Part shown: positions 9,658 through 21,321 of the stretch, in pieces | How the letters are laid out: each line of letters opens with the position of its first letter | How positions within the stretch are numbered: the first letter of the stretch is position 1 | Assembly (NCBI GenBank): GCA_032629725.1 | Contig: JAFEVB010000007.1 | Span: forward strand, 1,736,001 to 1,800,000 | Source: Gremmenia infestans | Taxonomy: Eukaryota > Ascomycota > Leotiomycetes > Helotiales > Hamatocanthoscyphaceae | Direction of reading: 5' to 3' | Length of the DNA stretch: 64,000 nucleotides | Translations under genes and position numbers: made by a program | The notes under the pieces: generated by a model | Databases searched by the model: none | The model's input: the letters and a program-made list of their open reading frames with translations, nothing else | What the model was told of the DNA's origin: nothing

Positions 9658-10617
9658 TTAAGTATACCCATAAGGAATCCTCTCGGGCCTAGGCGTACAA
9701 TTACACCTCCCCTCACACCGATCATCCCTGAAGCGATCTTTCCGAAAATGACTTAGGTTCGCCTTCATATTACACAGACTGAGATAGCCGCCGCCAACCC
9801 AATCATCGATAATCCTCGCAATGGTATGGAAACCCGGGGTATGGCCACCCTCGATCCGTGCCTCGAATCCGCATTGGATGAAGAGGTAGCAATGCACCAG
9901 TTCGTGCAGAAATGCGGACAGGAGCAGGCGACGGTCATATTGTGGGTTCCTGAGGATGGGTTCGGAGAGCACGATGAGCGTCTCGATCCCGTTGCCATCG
10001 GCACAGTGGCGTAGAGCAGTGGTGCCGATGAGTTCAGTTTGGTAGCGTTCTTCAGATGACCAGTCCCACTGCACACGTCCGGCAAGCGCACCACCGAAGA
10101 AGACAGAGTCCGCTGTTGTCACGATGCCGGCGAGTGACTTGTCGTCGATCTCAACGTCGTCGGTGTCGAGGCGATGGTCTAGTCTAATGAGTCGGCGAAG
10201 GATGCGCTCGTGTTTTGAACGCTCAGAACGCCGCTGGGAGGAAACTTGTCTGAAGTGGTCTGAGACTCTCCGCGCGGCTTCCTCGTCGCGTAGTGTCAAC
10301 GTATTGTCGGGTAGCGGACTATATGGCTTATCTGATAAGATGGAGTTTCCGGAATGGGTGCGTTCCATCGTAATGCCATTGCCATGCTCGAGGGGTGGTG
10401 TGGGAGAAAGGGCTGAACGGCTAGGTGTTGAAATTCGTGTAGGTATTTGATATTGAAACTCTCTTTGTATTTGATATGTGGGTGAACCCCGTGACGGTGA
10501 GGAGCGTGAGGACTCATTTCTAGGTCTCCGGGCTCTTTGTGCATTTTTACTGTGCCGTTGCTTTGGAAATGCCTTGCTGCTTTCTGGGGTCGAGCTCCTG
10601 GTATGGAAAGCAGCCAT
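9658..10617 (-). CDS. SprT-like zinc metalloprotease-domain protein
   Basis: The ATG at 10617 gives 319 residues; the frame is open upstream to 10680 but without an ATG. Residues 1-150 are Ser/Arg-rich and probably disordered. Residues ~165-300 hold a SprT-like domain: a beta-strand with FFGGALAGRVQWDW, then the zinc-binding helix FLHELVHCYLF (H238, E239, H242), and a likely third zinc ligand in GGHTPGFH (H259 or H264). SprT/Spartan-like proteases cut proteins crosslinked to DNA, and fungi carry many uncharacterised relatives. A Cys-rich end (RDDRCEGRCNC) could bind a metal. No UBZ or PIP motif is evident, so I would not call it Spartan itself. One exon; the neighbours say nothing about its role. 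Confidence 0.75.
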   Translation of the reverse strand: MAAFHTRSSTPESSKAFPKQRHSKNAQRARRPRNESSRSSPSRGSPTYQIQREFQYQIPTRISTPSRSALSPTPPLEHGNGITMERTHSGNSILSDKPYSPLPDNTLTLRDEEAARRVSDHFRQVSSQRRSERSKHERILRRLIRLDHRLDTDDVEIDDKSLAGIVTTADSVFFGGALAGRVQWDWSSEERYQTELIGTTALRHCADGNGIETLIVLSEPILRNPQYDRRLLLSAFLHELVHCYLFIQCGFEARIEGGHTPGFHTIARIIDDWVGGGYLSLCNMKANLSHFRKDRFRDDRCEGRCNCTPRPERIPYGYT

Positions 10618-11943
10618 GGATAGATATGTTTGTCGTCCTAATAATAAGACGGCGCAAAAGGTTACGTGCCGTCCGAGCAAATAACGGAAAGGGATTAATG
10701 GAAGAAAGCAGTAATTATTCTTTTTGCTTCAATCAGAGATGCCAGGTATAAAAAGTCAAAAGTTTCGATCGTTGTGTGCAACTTACATGGTTGTTTGAAA
10801 AAGTGAGGCTGACAAACGAGCTGCAGGGTTGAAAACCCCAGGCGACGATAAGGTTGATAAGTACCGAAAATACGATGTGCAGACCTTATAGTACAGATAA
10901 ATTACGAGAAGATGAGAATATGGCATGCAACTGGCTTTTGATCATTCCAGCCAGCCAGCGTGAGACTTCCACGAGGCTGCAAAACTAAGTATATCCCGTG
11001 CATGGATATCCGGTTTATTGGATTGGGTGGAGCCAAGGCAACACCACAAACTTCTTAAAGGCGACCCGAAGAAAGCCAAACGGCGAAAATGATGCAACGA
11101 TCCCCAAAAGCATTTCTTTGCATCCAATGAGAGTATTGCAGAAAACGCAGCTTGTGGGAGCTATTCGAATGCGGGTAGACGGGAAGGCGAGTGGCGTTGC
11201 AATTAAATCCGAGAGTACCTAAACCTAGCCTAGACTCGCTAGGGTACCTCTGTACAAGCGAGTACAAGCGGTGAGGCAACGGACTAGAGGGAACTTTAAT
11301 CTCGTGGCAGGGTCGCCTCGTCTCTTTGATTGGCACTTGGTAACACGGATTATTCCACCGTCGAGATCCTTCCCTTCCCCCCACAGGCCATCTGGTGCTC
11401 TTTATAACTAAGGGCGTCCAGGATCCCGGAAGCGCCCTGATGATTGTGAGGCTGCCATTCAGACGACGTGGAATATTATAAGATTGAAGATCTCCGCCGT
11501 AGTTGTCACGAACCCCGAGGCGCCAGAAGGAGGTTCCTTACCGGTCTGTCAGCTGTTATGGGAAAGTGGGAAGACTTTCCGTATATATAACCCCACCTGT
11601 TAGTCCTTTCTCAAGCAACTTCCCTGCGCTGTACCTATGGAAGATCTTCATGTTACAAAACGCCCTCGTTCGCCACTCCAGTTGTCAGAACAGCCTCGTG
11701 AATAAGGATCGGCCACCGTTGGGTCTCTGAGGCGAGGACAAAACTTCTGGATGACACTTCAAGATGTCGGACGACGAGTATTCCGGAGTAAGTATCACAT
11801 ACAGTGATGCGAACCTTGTTGGTCCTGTTCGCCTGGCCAACTGACCTCTCTGAAACCGCGATTGGAAGTGTCATACATGCTCAATTCTACGCACAAGGCT
11901 GCCAGGAGTCTCGGCAAAAATAAAATGGTCCATCCACGATCTC
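10618..11943. other. Intergenic region, no gene supported
   Basis: It lies between the 5' end of the SprT-like gene and the 3' end of the F-box gene. Several short ORFs occur but none has coding character. At 11764 an ATG followed by seven codons and a perfect GTAAGT donor resembles a micro first exon, but I found no matching second exon. Confidence 0.45.
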
Positions 11944-14140
11944 TTAACGACGTCCACTTCTTCCAAGGCCTAACCCACGCAGGAACCTGACTTCATGGGC
12001 GTTAGCTTGCAAAGCCTCACGCATTGTCTGCGAATAGCTTCGCTCTTCTTTTTCTGTGCGAGCTTCTTCTGGGGTCTGTGCAACCTTTTCCTCGAAACTG
12101 TCAGCTGTGAACCCGGGCTTGCTTGAGAAACCAAGCAATCCTATCTTCTCGCCCGTCCACATAACAAGGTTCTCATTCACGAGGCTCTCACATTGCCCGC
12201 GATGTGTGTTTGCGAGTTTTAGGACAATATCTCCCGACGACCCAGAGTCCATGTATGAACTCCCCATGGTCCCAAAGATCCCCACGGGTGCCTCAACAGA
12301 ACCTTGAGCAACATTCCAATTTCGAGCCACCGTAAAACCGTCCCTCTCAAACCACTTGAGATTCCCGCTGCCATCGGAAACCACCATTCTCGTCCCGTGG
12401 TTAGAAACTGAGAGCAGTTTTGAACTAGACGATGTCTGGCGGTTCTTCAAAACAGAGTTTTGCAAATTTCCGGCTGCAAAGTCCGAGGATATTGTTGTCT
12501 GCTGCGGGTTCGGAGAAAGACCATAGATCTCAAGAGAGCCTTTACTATTATATTCCCCTGCGCAGATAAGGGTCTGTCCAGGACGGGTCTTGGCTTCGTG
12601 GACTTGCTCAGTTGAAAGCTCACCACGCCTAGCCAGGTCTTTCTCCATTTGAGTAAAGGGGTAAGGAAGCGAGGTCATGGCACAAAGCCTAGCCCCTGAA
12701 TATATTGTGCCTCGAAGTCTAGGAAAATATCGACGATCATAGTTAAGAATACTTGGAAAACGGCCCGCCACGTAGATGTCACCATTTCCATCCCAGTCGT
12801 TGTCAGAGCTTGGCAAGTGTAGAATGCTTAATGGACCAGGCTGGGAGAGATGGGCATAGACTGGACTGGGCTCGGGGTTCAGGAGACTTCGAAAATCGCG
12901 CGTACTTGCGCCTTTCAAAGACCCAAAGCTAATATCATAGGATTCAAGACGTTCAGAGATCCCGGATGCTTGTCCCAGCTGCCCCCTAGCACGAGGATCA
13001 TGCAAATAGAGGGCGAGATTCGTACCAACAGTGAGTGGTACGGGATACTTAGCTTCGGATAGAGCTGTGATTAAGAAAGGAAATTTCTCGCGACTGACTG
13101 TAGAAAGTGTCTGAAGATCGACTTCCACAAGATCTAGCCAGTGTTAGCGATTAATCCCCGAAACTGGGCGGGTGACTGAATAAATATACACATGTATGCA
13201 GAGTGATCTCTATGGTGTAACTTGAAATCTTAATTTGGCTTTGCAGCCTGATAAATGCGTAGACTTCTACTATGGAGTGGATTGTCTTGTTGGGGGAGGG
13301 GTTGCAGTTCTCGGAATGAGAGATGAGGAGTCCTACCTTCCTGTACAGCAATATATGCTCTTTTGCGAATGTTGTCAATACTAATACACTCGGTCACACC
13401 GGGGCTAACCATCTTTGACCTATCCTTGGGCGTAGTGATGTGAATGCCTTCGGGTGGAAATAATATACCGGACTTGCTTCTTGATACAATGCTTCCTTTT
13501 CGGCCCTGTGTGCCAACAATATCCCATACGCACACGCTGCCGTCATCTAACGGGGCGACAACTAAGGACGAATCAGATTCTACCGTTTCTGTATAGAGTC
13601 CCATGCCTCGAATCTCAAGGTATTCATGCTGGGTACTTTCGCGATTCCGAGGCTGTTGAAGCCAACTCGTGGAGATTGGAGCATTCCGGGCTATGTATTC
13701 GTCGTACCATTGAACCTTCTCTGATGGATAACTCGGGTCCCAGTTGGCCATTATTCGTATCTTTTCGTCCGACCTAGCTTTGAGATCTCGTGCCTCTTCT
13801 CGCGGCTTGGTAAGCCTAGATTCGCCCAACCCATTTCCGTTTGCTAAAGCCAAGGCGAGATCCCGAAAGCGAGGGTCTTGTTCGGCATCCGTAGAGATCA
13901 GCTCTCGGCGGCGGCGCAGGTTCTCAAGGAATGAAGATTCTGTGAAGCATTGTTCGCGCCATAAAGTGTCATCTCGGCCAAGAGCAAGGAGTCTCTTGTT
14001 TACGTGCTGCAGAGAGACGATGTCCAAGGGTTCAAGAACTGGTATCTGTATTAGATTGTTGGCAGAGACTCAGAGGGGCAGTACATACAGCGTGCTATGT
14101 GAAGGACAATCTCGGAAGGGAGAACGTTCAATTCAGCCAT
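11944..14140 (-). CDS. F-box protein with WD/beta-propeller-like C-terminus
   Basis: Three exons in consistent phase: 14140-14089, 14038-13337 and 13133-11944 (introns of 50 and 203 nt; donors GTATGT and GTAGGA), giving 647 residues. The N-terminus is a canonical F-box (MAELNVLPSEIVLHIARFLE, then PLDIVSLQHVNKRLL), which docks to Skp1 in an SCF ubiquitin ligase. After a charged linker (~50-150), residues from ~150 on contain segments like SSLVVAPLDDGSVCVWDIVG and the dry strand-turn spacing of a divergent beta-propeller (DNDWDGNGDIYVAGRFPSIL; LLSVSNHGTRMVVSDGSGNL). The likely role is substrate recognition for ubiquitination; the substrate cannot be read from the sequence. The first exon is only 52 nt and is easily missed. 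Splicing it in is what completes the F-box. Confidence 0.8.
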
Positions 14141-15631
14141 GATACAAGTAGAATAAAGTGTTGATATATCTTGTCTTGGGTGGGGGGGTCAATTGGGTCT
14201 GTCCTATCGATAAGTCGGTCCCACGACGCTTGGATCGATATGTAGCCCGTGCATTTGGTCTTAGAAATGCCCCTTTCTTTCGAATCTAGTCGACTACATC
14301 GTTAGCAATTTCCTTCAAATCCAGCAGTTAGCCAGCAGCCCTCAACTTGATTGCTATGATCGCTGGTTGGAGAAGCCTTAGAGAAATCCATCAATTCTAG
14401 TCAATGCAAATCCTCGACATGCATCACTCATATCAACTGGGGCAATCTGATACCGACGCTTGCTCCGAAACTGACCAGCTATCTCACTTCTTCCCCTCGA
14501 CCAGCATCCAAGATAGTTCTTAGGGCATCCAGGAGACAAAAACCACGTAGAAGAACTCATCAATTCATATGTTACGGTTTGGCATCCCTGGGTACACTCA
14601 CCGATTGCTATGATACTGGATGTGGCGGCCCTTGGAAATGAAACCGTTGGGCTGGCAAGGTGCGGTGGATACTATTTGGTATGAGTGCTAGGTGGGAAAT
14701 GGTATATGGAAAGTTTGTTTGCAATAGGGACGGCTGTTTGTAAGGCTCTTTCTGAATGGGAGCAAGCATGCACTGGCAAGTATGGCGGTTGAGCAATGAT
14801 CCTTGGAGCGGGAGAGAAGACGAAAGAAATAAGAGAACGGTAGGGGTAGGTTTGAATTTAGGAAAGTGCATTGCATATTTTAAGAACGAAAAGGAAAGTT
14901 ACCAAGTATTTTGTTCGACCTCTGTGCTTTCCTTTGCTCCATCTGCTACAGTACTTGCTAAGCTGCTTGCTGGCAAACAATCCTTGATTTCCTGTACCCA
15001 TGGGTGATACTCAATGATATGAGCAAGCTTTGTTTATTGTTCAACCATAATAACACGAGTAAGAAATCGACTCTTTATATTGCCGTTACTTTCCATCACG
15101 GTCCATCAAAGATCGAAGCGATGCTGGTGTTAGTTGCGACGAGACGACGCGTCGATGAAAAATATAACCGAAAAGTCAACACTGAGAAGTGCAATTCTCC
15201 GTACTTGTAACCTCTGCCATTCAATATCCGACTGTCAAGGCACACATCTCGCTGCGGGGTTCTCGCATCATTTGTCTACACTTGTACCTACACTTGTACC
15301 TACACCTGTACCTATACCCACGGCTGGAAGGGGTAGCAATACTCTCAATATTCTGTTCTTTGGAGATAGTAGCCACATTCGATACTCTCCCCACGTCCGT
15401 CTCTTGGTCGCAGCTTGATCTTCAACGTGTCGCATGGCATTCATTCATCCTATGGTATCAGTAATGAGTCTGTCTATGAGGTATTGGACCATTTAATTCG
15501 ACAACGCGTTTCAAGGCTTATTCTTTGACCATTACAGCACCGGATGCTAGATTCGATACAATCAATCAATCCAAAGAAGGTGGTCACCTTCACAGCGACT
15601 TGAGAAGTGCTACGGCTAGATCGCCGACACA
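14141..15631. other. Divergent promoter region, no gene supported
   Basis: It lies between the divergently transcribed F-box gene and the serine-rich membrane gene. It contains a 12-nt tandem repeat at 15276-15316. No coding sequence is recognisable. Confidence 0.5.
15276..15316. repeat. 12-nt tandem repeat (CTTGTACCTACA type)
   Basis: Between three and four imperfect copies of a 12-nt unit in the upstream region of the serine-rich gene. It could be a minisatellite or a cluster of regulatory sites. Confidence 0.7.
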
Positions 15632-18600
15632 ATGGTTCGAAAATCAAACTTCCCGAATCTTGAAACCGGTGCTCCTATGATCTCGCCAGGTCCGACCAGA
15701 CCTGGGAGCAACCTACGATCCAGCTCTGCTGCCGTTATTGGGACAACTAGGATACCCAAACCTACGAAGAACTCGAAGAATCCTTACCAACGAGCTTTAT
15801 CGACAACAACGAGCTCCCAATACCTGGCGCAAGAAGCGGAAGAAGGAGGACGAATGTATGCGCCAGCACGGACTGTTTTCGACGATCTGAGGACCGCCCA
15901 CTCCTCTATCACTTCGGGTTCTGCGAGAAACGGTTTACGCCATACTTCCAACAACACTTCAGAGCTACACGATGATGATTCTATTCCTCTACAGGATATG
16001 GAACCGGCAGATTCACACGAAGAATTTTCTATCCTATCGTATGCTCCACGCCGGCCTCTTCCAGCTATTCTTTCTAGCAATCATCTTCTGAGCAGCCGCC
16101 CAGCTTCGCAACAATTTCTTGTAGCAACAGACAAGACAACCTCGAAACAGCGCTCGCTATCAGAATCGCCTCCTCAGTCCGCTCAGGCGGGCTCATTCTT
16201 TGCCAATATCAAACATGCTTTAGTGTCAATTTCGCATCCCTTAACACGAGAAGGAGGGTCTGAAATGCCACCCCGCACTGCATCTCATTGGCCTACGAAC
16301 ATCCCCAGGAGCAACAGTGGAGCTCGGCGCAGCTCACTCCAGATAACCAAGCGCACTTCCCGCTATCAAGCGAACACATCGTCGCCTCAAGAAGCAGATA
16401 TAGATGGCCTCGTTAGGAGAAGCAGAACTATGATAGGAGGTACCCCTCACTTCACTTCAAACAAGAAACGTTCTTCCGTATCTTGGCCACTGCCGGACAG
16501 CGATAGTATTAATGGGACTGGGCGCAAGACACCAACTCACCGCGCTAGCTCGAATGACAACTCTACTCTGGCAGACAAGCAGGACGAGCTCCATCTGCAG
16601 GGTCATGAGTCGCCTGCTGGTAGGAATCACAGCAAATGCTTGCCTCGGCGAACCTCGAACGTCTCATCACAGCCAGAGGTTAGCACCGTTGGCAATATAT
16701 ACTTGCACTACGTCCCATCCGATGGGATTGATGGTGTTACTGAGAAATCAGGTAGTGAATTTGGTCTCTCCGACCATAGTGGATCTCCTAGCTACTTCAA
16801 CTGGCACCCTTCTCGCGCATTTCCATTAAGCCCTCCAGCCAAGTCCTCTGCTCTAAATGCTCGAAAACTACAAAGGAGGCAGAGATCTAGTTTCAGTGCA
16901 CAAGGGCACCCCCCCGAATTTACATTACCTGAGCCACCTTCCAGTACTGCCGTGCGACATGTTACTCCTACTACACCTCAAGCCCTTGGTCATTCCTCAT
17001 CGTATGGGGACTCGAAAAAGCTTCTGGAGATTACTCAGCCATCAAACTCAACAAACGTTACCAACTCAAGTCAGCCGGAAGATCGCTCTTATCCCAAATC
17101 TGATTATGCACTTTCTGAGATTGGAGAGTCTTCGATACCCAGTCTGCCAGCCTTGAACTCCAACAATCCATTTAGGAATGGCCGGGACCCAGAAATTGTT
17201 GTCTCTTCACCAGATACCAACACTGCATTGGTGCCTTATGATGCGCAGAGATTTAGGTTCAATCTGACTGACAGGCTTCCACTGGAGAGGGATGTCAGCA
17301 ACGCACTCAGGCGTGCTAGTGGGTATAGCGCTTATAGCAATGGGAGCATCTCAACTGCAATACTAGGGAGGTACGAAGATTATCCTAGCGAAACATCCAC
17401 CTACAAGGCCATCAAGTCACTCATCAAAAGGAGCGAGGCGAAGGCGCCGTCGGATCTAGAAAATGCTCTTCATGACATACGAATTACGCATGCCCAGGGG
17501 CAAGCTTTCTATGATCAGCAAGCAATCCCTTCGAACTGGGTCTCTACCCAGCAGCATAACATGGTCCGAGTGCCCATTAACCACAACGGTTCGTTTCCTG
17601 ATTCTCCGCCCAATTCCCCGCCGGGCCAAATTGAAACACCTATTGAAAACAGACGCCCATCAGATGATACCAACAACGACTGGGAGACTGTTGGAGATAG
17701 CATTCCGGCTGGCAGGTATGACCACGATATGCTAGGAGGAACAGTTGGAAGAACCGGCAGTAGCATTGCAGACACTTCGGATCCAGGCAACACAAGTCCT
17801 TACGTTGCTGAACTGAATGAGTTTAGTTCAACGGACAGGATAACGCGCCACCCTAGCAATATATCATACTCTGGTGATTATCGCCGAAGAGACCTGAAGA
17901 ATACTCACATACCAATATTTCTGCCGGTTTTCAGAGAGCACAAAATTAATGGCTATCTATCAGACTCCAACAGGATCCGTCCTCCCCAAAATCCGTTTTA
18001 CGAATCTCCAGCACCGTTAATGAATCCCCACACCAATCCATTCAAATCCACCCCCCCTGAAGTGATATCCAGCCGTCAGCCTCCTCGTCGCAGCAACACC
18101 ACTTCCCACCAACGATCTCGAAACGGGAGCCGTTTTCCAATCTTGTCGATTATTACCCAGTCCAGCCATAGTGGAGAGTTGGAGGTTCCAAAGATACGTA
18201 CCTCAAATCCAGCCAGCGAGGATCTCAGGTCTTCTAGTTGGATGGACGAATTCGGCGACCCAGGCCCCGTGATAAATCCTCAAGAAGATCCATTCTTGGC
18301 ACCTAGATCATTCAGATCATCTAGCCGACCAACCTCCTGGCAATATATAATGACTTTCGGAAGAGGAGATTCGGTCCCTGGTTACAATGCAGATGGAACC
18401 CGCACGAACACTGCCAAATCAACGAGACGTCCGGAGAAACCCACGTCTAGCTACATGGACACTAGCATAATCGATCTGGAAGACCAGAGCCAGAGTGATG
18501 GATTCGTAGAAACAAGAACTTATGGTGGTAGGGACTTGACACATGTTCAGGGCCGAAATCCATTGGTGAAAGGTCCACCTGGAGCTTTCTATCAAGGTGT

Positions 18601-19306
18601 ACGGTCAAAATTTGGCCTTGCCCCGAAGAAGAGAGGATGCCAGTCCTCGCGTGATGATACAGCGAAAAGCCCGGGTGCCCGCCGCCGAAACAGCGCAAAG
18701 GAAAATTACCCAACAAACGTGCTTCGTCCAATCTCCCTCATAGCCGCCCACCGTCCGGTCACACCAGCGAACGACGAAAACGCAGATGCGCATGGCAATG
18801 AGAGGCTTGAAAACGACTTTGTGTACCGCTCACCGTTGGCACCTCCCAAATGCGGTACCTGGCTGCAGCTCTACAACCCGGTACAATTAAACAACTTCCG
18901 AGACCTCGCAAAAGCCGATGGACTTCTCGGCTCTGGGAAAAGCATTGGCGCAGGACTTCGAGAGTCGATGATGGGATTCGGCGCCCAGAAGCACACATTC
19001 GAAGCCCCACGACTTGGAACGTGGTCACAAGATGAGATTGTCCGGACGGACCTGGTAGAAAGGAAAGGACGAGTCTCAACTTGCTTGCTCGCACTAAGTG
19101 CCGTTTTCCCACCGTTTCTTGTTCTGTATTCGACTGGATACCTCGATGGTGTGATTTTGTGGTGGACTGATGGAGAATGTTCAGCTCTGGGAAAGAAGCA
19201 TAAGAAAGTCGCGCTTTTTCTTATGTATATGTGGGGAATTGTCATATTCCTTGGGCTTGTAGGCTTCCTTGTGTTTTGGTTTGCTATTCGTCCACGCGAA
19301 AGTTGA
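15632..19306 (+). CDS. Large Ser/Pro-rich protein with two C-terminal membrane helices
   Basis: A single open frame of 1224 residues starting at the ATG at 15632. Residues ~1-1100 are low in hydrophobics and rich in Ser, Pro, Arg and Asn, with many SP and RSS sites that would suit phosphorylation. Short conserved-looking islands stand out (for example ETSTYKAIKSLIKRSEAKAP; NPFYESPAPLMNPHTNPF, with repeated NPF motifs of the kind that bind EH domains in endocytosis). Two hydrophobic helices close the protein: ~1150-1168 (CLLALSAVFPPFLVLYSTGY) and ~1193-1219 (ALFLMYMWGIVIFLGLVGFL), with a 5-residue tail. This predicts a tail-anchored, cytosol-facing scaffold. I do not recognise a named family, and the function is unknown. 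Confidence 0.75.
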   Translation: MVRKSNFPNLETGAPMISPGPTRPGSNLRSSSAAVIGTTRIPKPTKNSKNPYQRALSTTTSSQYLAQEAEEGGRMYAPARTVFDDLRTAHSSITSGSARNGLRHTSNNTSELHDDDSIPLQDMEPADSHEEFSILSYAPRRPLPAILSSNHLLSSRPASQQFLVATDKTTSKQRSLSESPPQSAQAGSFFANIKHALVSISHPLTREGGSEMPPRTASHWPTNIPRSNSGARRSSLQITKRTSRYQANTSSPQEADIDGLVRRSRTMIGGTPHFTSNKKRSSVSWPLPDSDSINGTGRKTPTHRASSNDNSTLADKQDELHLQGHESPAGRNHSKCLPRRTSNVSSQPEVSTVGNIYLHYVPSDGIDGVTEKSGSEFGLSDHSGSPSYFNWHPSRAFPLSPPAKSSALNARKLQRRQRSSFSAQGHPPEFTLPEPPSSTAVRHVTPTTPQALGHSSSYGDSKKLLEITQPSNSTNVTNSSQPEDRSYPKSDYALSEIGESSIPSLPALNSNNPFRNGRDPEIVVSSPDTNTALVPYDAQRFRFNLTDRLPLERDVSNALRRASGYSAYSNGSISTAILGRYEDYPSETSTYKAIKSLIKRSEAKAPSDLENALHDIRITHAQGQAFYDQQAIPSNWVSTQQHNMVRVPINHNGSFPDSPPNSPPGQIETPIENRRPSDDTNNDWETVGDSIPAGRYDHDMLGGTVGRTGSSIADTSDPGNTSPYVAELNEFSSTDRITRHPSNISYSGDYRRRDLKNTHIPIFLPVFREHKINGYLSDSNRIRPPQNPFYESPAPLMNPHTNPFKSTPPEVISSRQPPRRSNTTSHQRSRNGSRFPILSIITQSSHSGELEVPKIRTSNPASEDLRSSSWMDEFGDPGPVINPQEDPFLAPRSFRSSSRPTSWQYIMTFGRGDSVPGYNADGTRTNTAKSTRRPEKPTSSYMDTSIIDLEDQSQSDGFVETRTYGGRDLTHVQGRNPLVKGPPGAFYQGVRSKFGLAPKKRGCQSSRDDTAKSPGARRRNSAKENYPTNVLRPISLIAAHRPVTPANDENADAHGNERLENDFVYRSPLAPPKCGTWLQLYNPVQLNNFRDLAKADGLLGSGKSIGAGLRESMMGFGAQKHTFEAPRLGTWSQDEIVRTDLVERKGRVSTCLLALSAVFPPFLVLYSTGYLDGVILWWTDGECSALGKKHKKVALFLMYMWGIVIFLGLVGFLVFWFAIRPRES

Positions 19307-20004
19307 TTTGGGATTTGATTTGGAGATCCCCCTCTATGAATTATGATGGACAGGTATAAGATTCTAACATGGCATGTAAGGTTGCTGGACGCTGAAAGTT
19401 GGCTTTTTGTATGATGAGATAATAGGTTGAACATAGCTTAAGAGCTAGGAAACGGATGAATTGCTGGCATACCCTGGGTTGTTGGGGGATGTATAGTATA
19501 AATTTGACAATCAAAAAAGTGAAATCTATTCGAATACCCTAGTGGGTACGAAGCAACGTTTCTTCCATTACCTGACCATGTTCTCAAACCTTGGCTCTTC
19601 GCTTCTGTGTACTCTCTTGCGCATAATACACCTGCCTTCCTTTCATTTAGGCCCATATGATAGTAAATACTAGAGCTATAAAGTCAAATTGAGATGGATT
19701 TAAAAGCTTCCGTAAAGCACTATATCTCTAGTATATTACTCACGGGATTCTAGCGTCTTAGTAGTCATTTGGGAGTGAGAAGATAGGTTGCAGTAGAGAG
19801 AGCTACGTATAAGCAGAGTAGGCAATCAGAAATCGGCGGGAAATCAGCTGATAGCTACGAACCAGTCAGAGCACAGAGGCCACGTTACTTTTGACGTACT
19901 AAAACGTTTAAAACTGCTTTGAAGAGCCTCTTATTCGTACCGATCCTAAAACTATTAAATTAAAGGTTTTAAACATAAACCTAACCGATTAATTAGGCTC
20001 CCTC
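19307..20004. other. Intergenic region, AT-rich toward its right end
   Basis: No gene seen. The part 19680-19990 is AT-rich and ends where the 2EXR-like frame suddenly becomes readable, so it may be decayed upstream sequence of that fragment. Confidence 0.45.
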
Positions 20005-20475
20005 TCCTCCTCACCAGACATCCACAAACCCAAATCCAACATCCTGACACCAGCAGCCAACTCTCCACAATCCCCCCTCTTCACCCAACCTCCCCCCGAA
20101 CTCCACACCCAGATATGGCGTCTCGCCCTACCCTACGAGCTCAAACCAGCCCCAGCCCTATTCTTCTACAAAAGAGGCTGCTGGGAACCCCGTCGCCTAG
20201 TAGCAAGAGAGCCGTATTGCGCCCCGAACGATGCGCTGGAAAATCAGTATCTTGAATTTCATTGTGAGTTGCTGGATCATGTTGAATACGCCATGCCGCT
20301 CGTAGATGTCAATCAGGAAGTGAAGGGGGGGTTGTGGGGGAATGGTTTCGTGCCCAGGATAGGATGGGAATGTAGATTGAACGGCGTGGGTTTGTGCAAG
20401 GGGTTGACAACGGGGTTTATTGCTAGAATGGAATGGGCCCTCATTACAGCTCAAGAATACATACAGTACGTGTGA
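20005..20475 (+). pseudogene. 2EXR-domain protein fragment
   Basis: One frame, open from about 20001 (preceded by TAA) to a stop at 20475, has no ATG ahead of the domain start. It reads PLFTQPPPELHTQIWRLALP and continues with YELKPAPALFF, matching the opening of the fungal 2EXR domain, in which a phrase like LPPELR-IWRLALP is diagnostic. About 130 residues follow (FIARMEWALITAQEYIQ near the end). A weak 37-nt intron (GTACGT near 20467 to CAG near 20503) would extend the end by four residues. 2EXR proteins are expanded in filamentous ascomycetes and their role is unknown. The missing start suggests 5' loss; a first exon hidden in the AT-rich upstream DNA is the alternative. Confidence 0.5.
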
Positions 20476-21321
20476 CTTTGTCTAATAATTTCCTCTTTTC
20501 AGACTAGAAACATTCTAATCTGATGGTTCCAAGAAAGCGGGTTTCCACACCGGAGTACGTCTGGTAACTTGTTGAACATAATTAAGGAGCTGGTTATTTT
20601 CTGTTTCACGAAGATCCCTAAGGTAAACATCCCTCGAAGAGTGTGTCTACTATAATGCTATTTCCTAAAGCGTCCTCCTTCTTAACTTTGAAATCCGGAG
20701 AGAAGAATTGCCAGAAAGAAGAAACACTTCTCCTTCAAACTTTGTACGATGGAAAAACAGTCAGAAGTGACACGTGTGAAAGGAAAAACGAACAAAATGC
20801 TGTAAGGCCACAGGCAATAGAACGTGATATAACATCGTATGTACAAGCAAAGAAGACCTATCTACCTTGTATTTGTACATCTCTCATTTGCTTCTTGTCA
20901 CGGGCATCGTCACATCGGGCATCATACAAACGACACTGTAACGAAGGTAACTTGCTTCACCGGAGATGGTAAAGAGTATCAGCGGATGCACGAACATTCT
21001 TTCCTATAAAGGACTTGTTTTAAGTGAAAGAGTGTAGAAATCTACTTTTTCTTTGCGAAGTTGTTGTAATGAAATAGATACAGATAGACCGGTGTGGCTC
21101 TAGACGGCTCTCCTCGCTTCACATTTATGACGTGGGGCCGGGTGTTAAGCTCTTGCTCTTTCAGACTTCAGTGCATCTTACATTTGTAAATAAATATAAT
21201 ACAATACTTCGCATCCAGAACAACGAGCCATTTGCATTCGCCTAGATGTCTCGGTTTTCTTGGCGGCACCAATAACGTACTGTCTTGACCAATAGCAATA
21301 CCCAGCAGAGGACCTCCAAAC
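20476..21321. other. Intergenic region upstream of the Rmd1-like gene
   Basis: No coding sequence is supported; the short ORFs here lack coding character. Confidence 0.45.

Noticed and set aside
11764..11793. ATG plus seven acidic codons followed by a perfect GTAAGT donor, resembling a micro first exon
   Set aside because: No downstream acceptor leads into a convincing open frame before the F-box gene's end.
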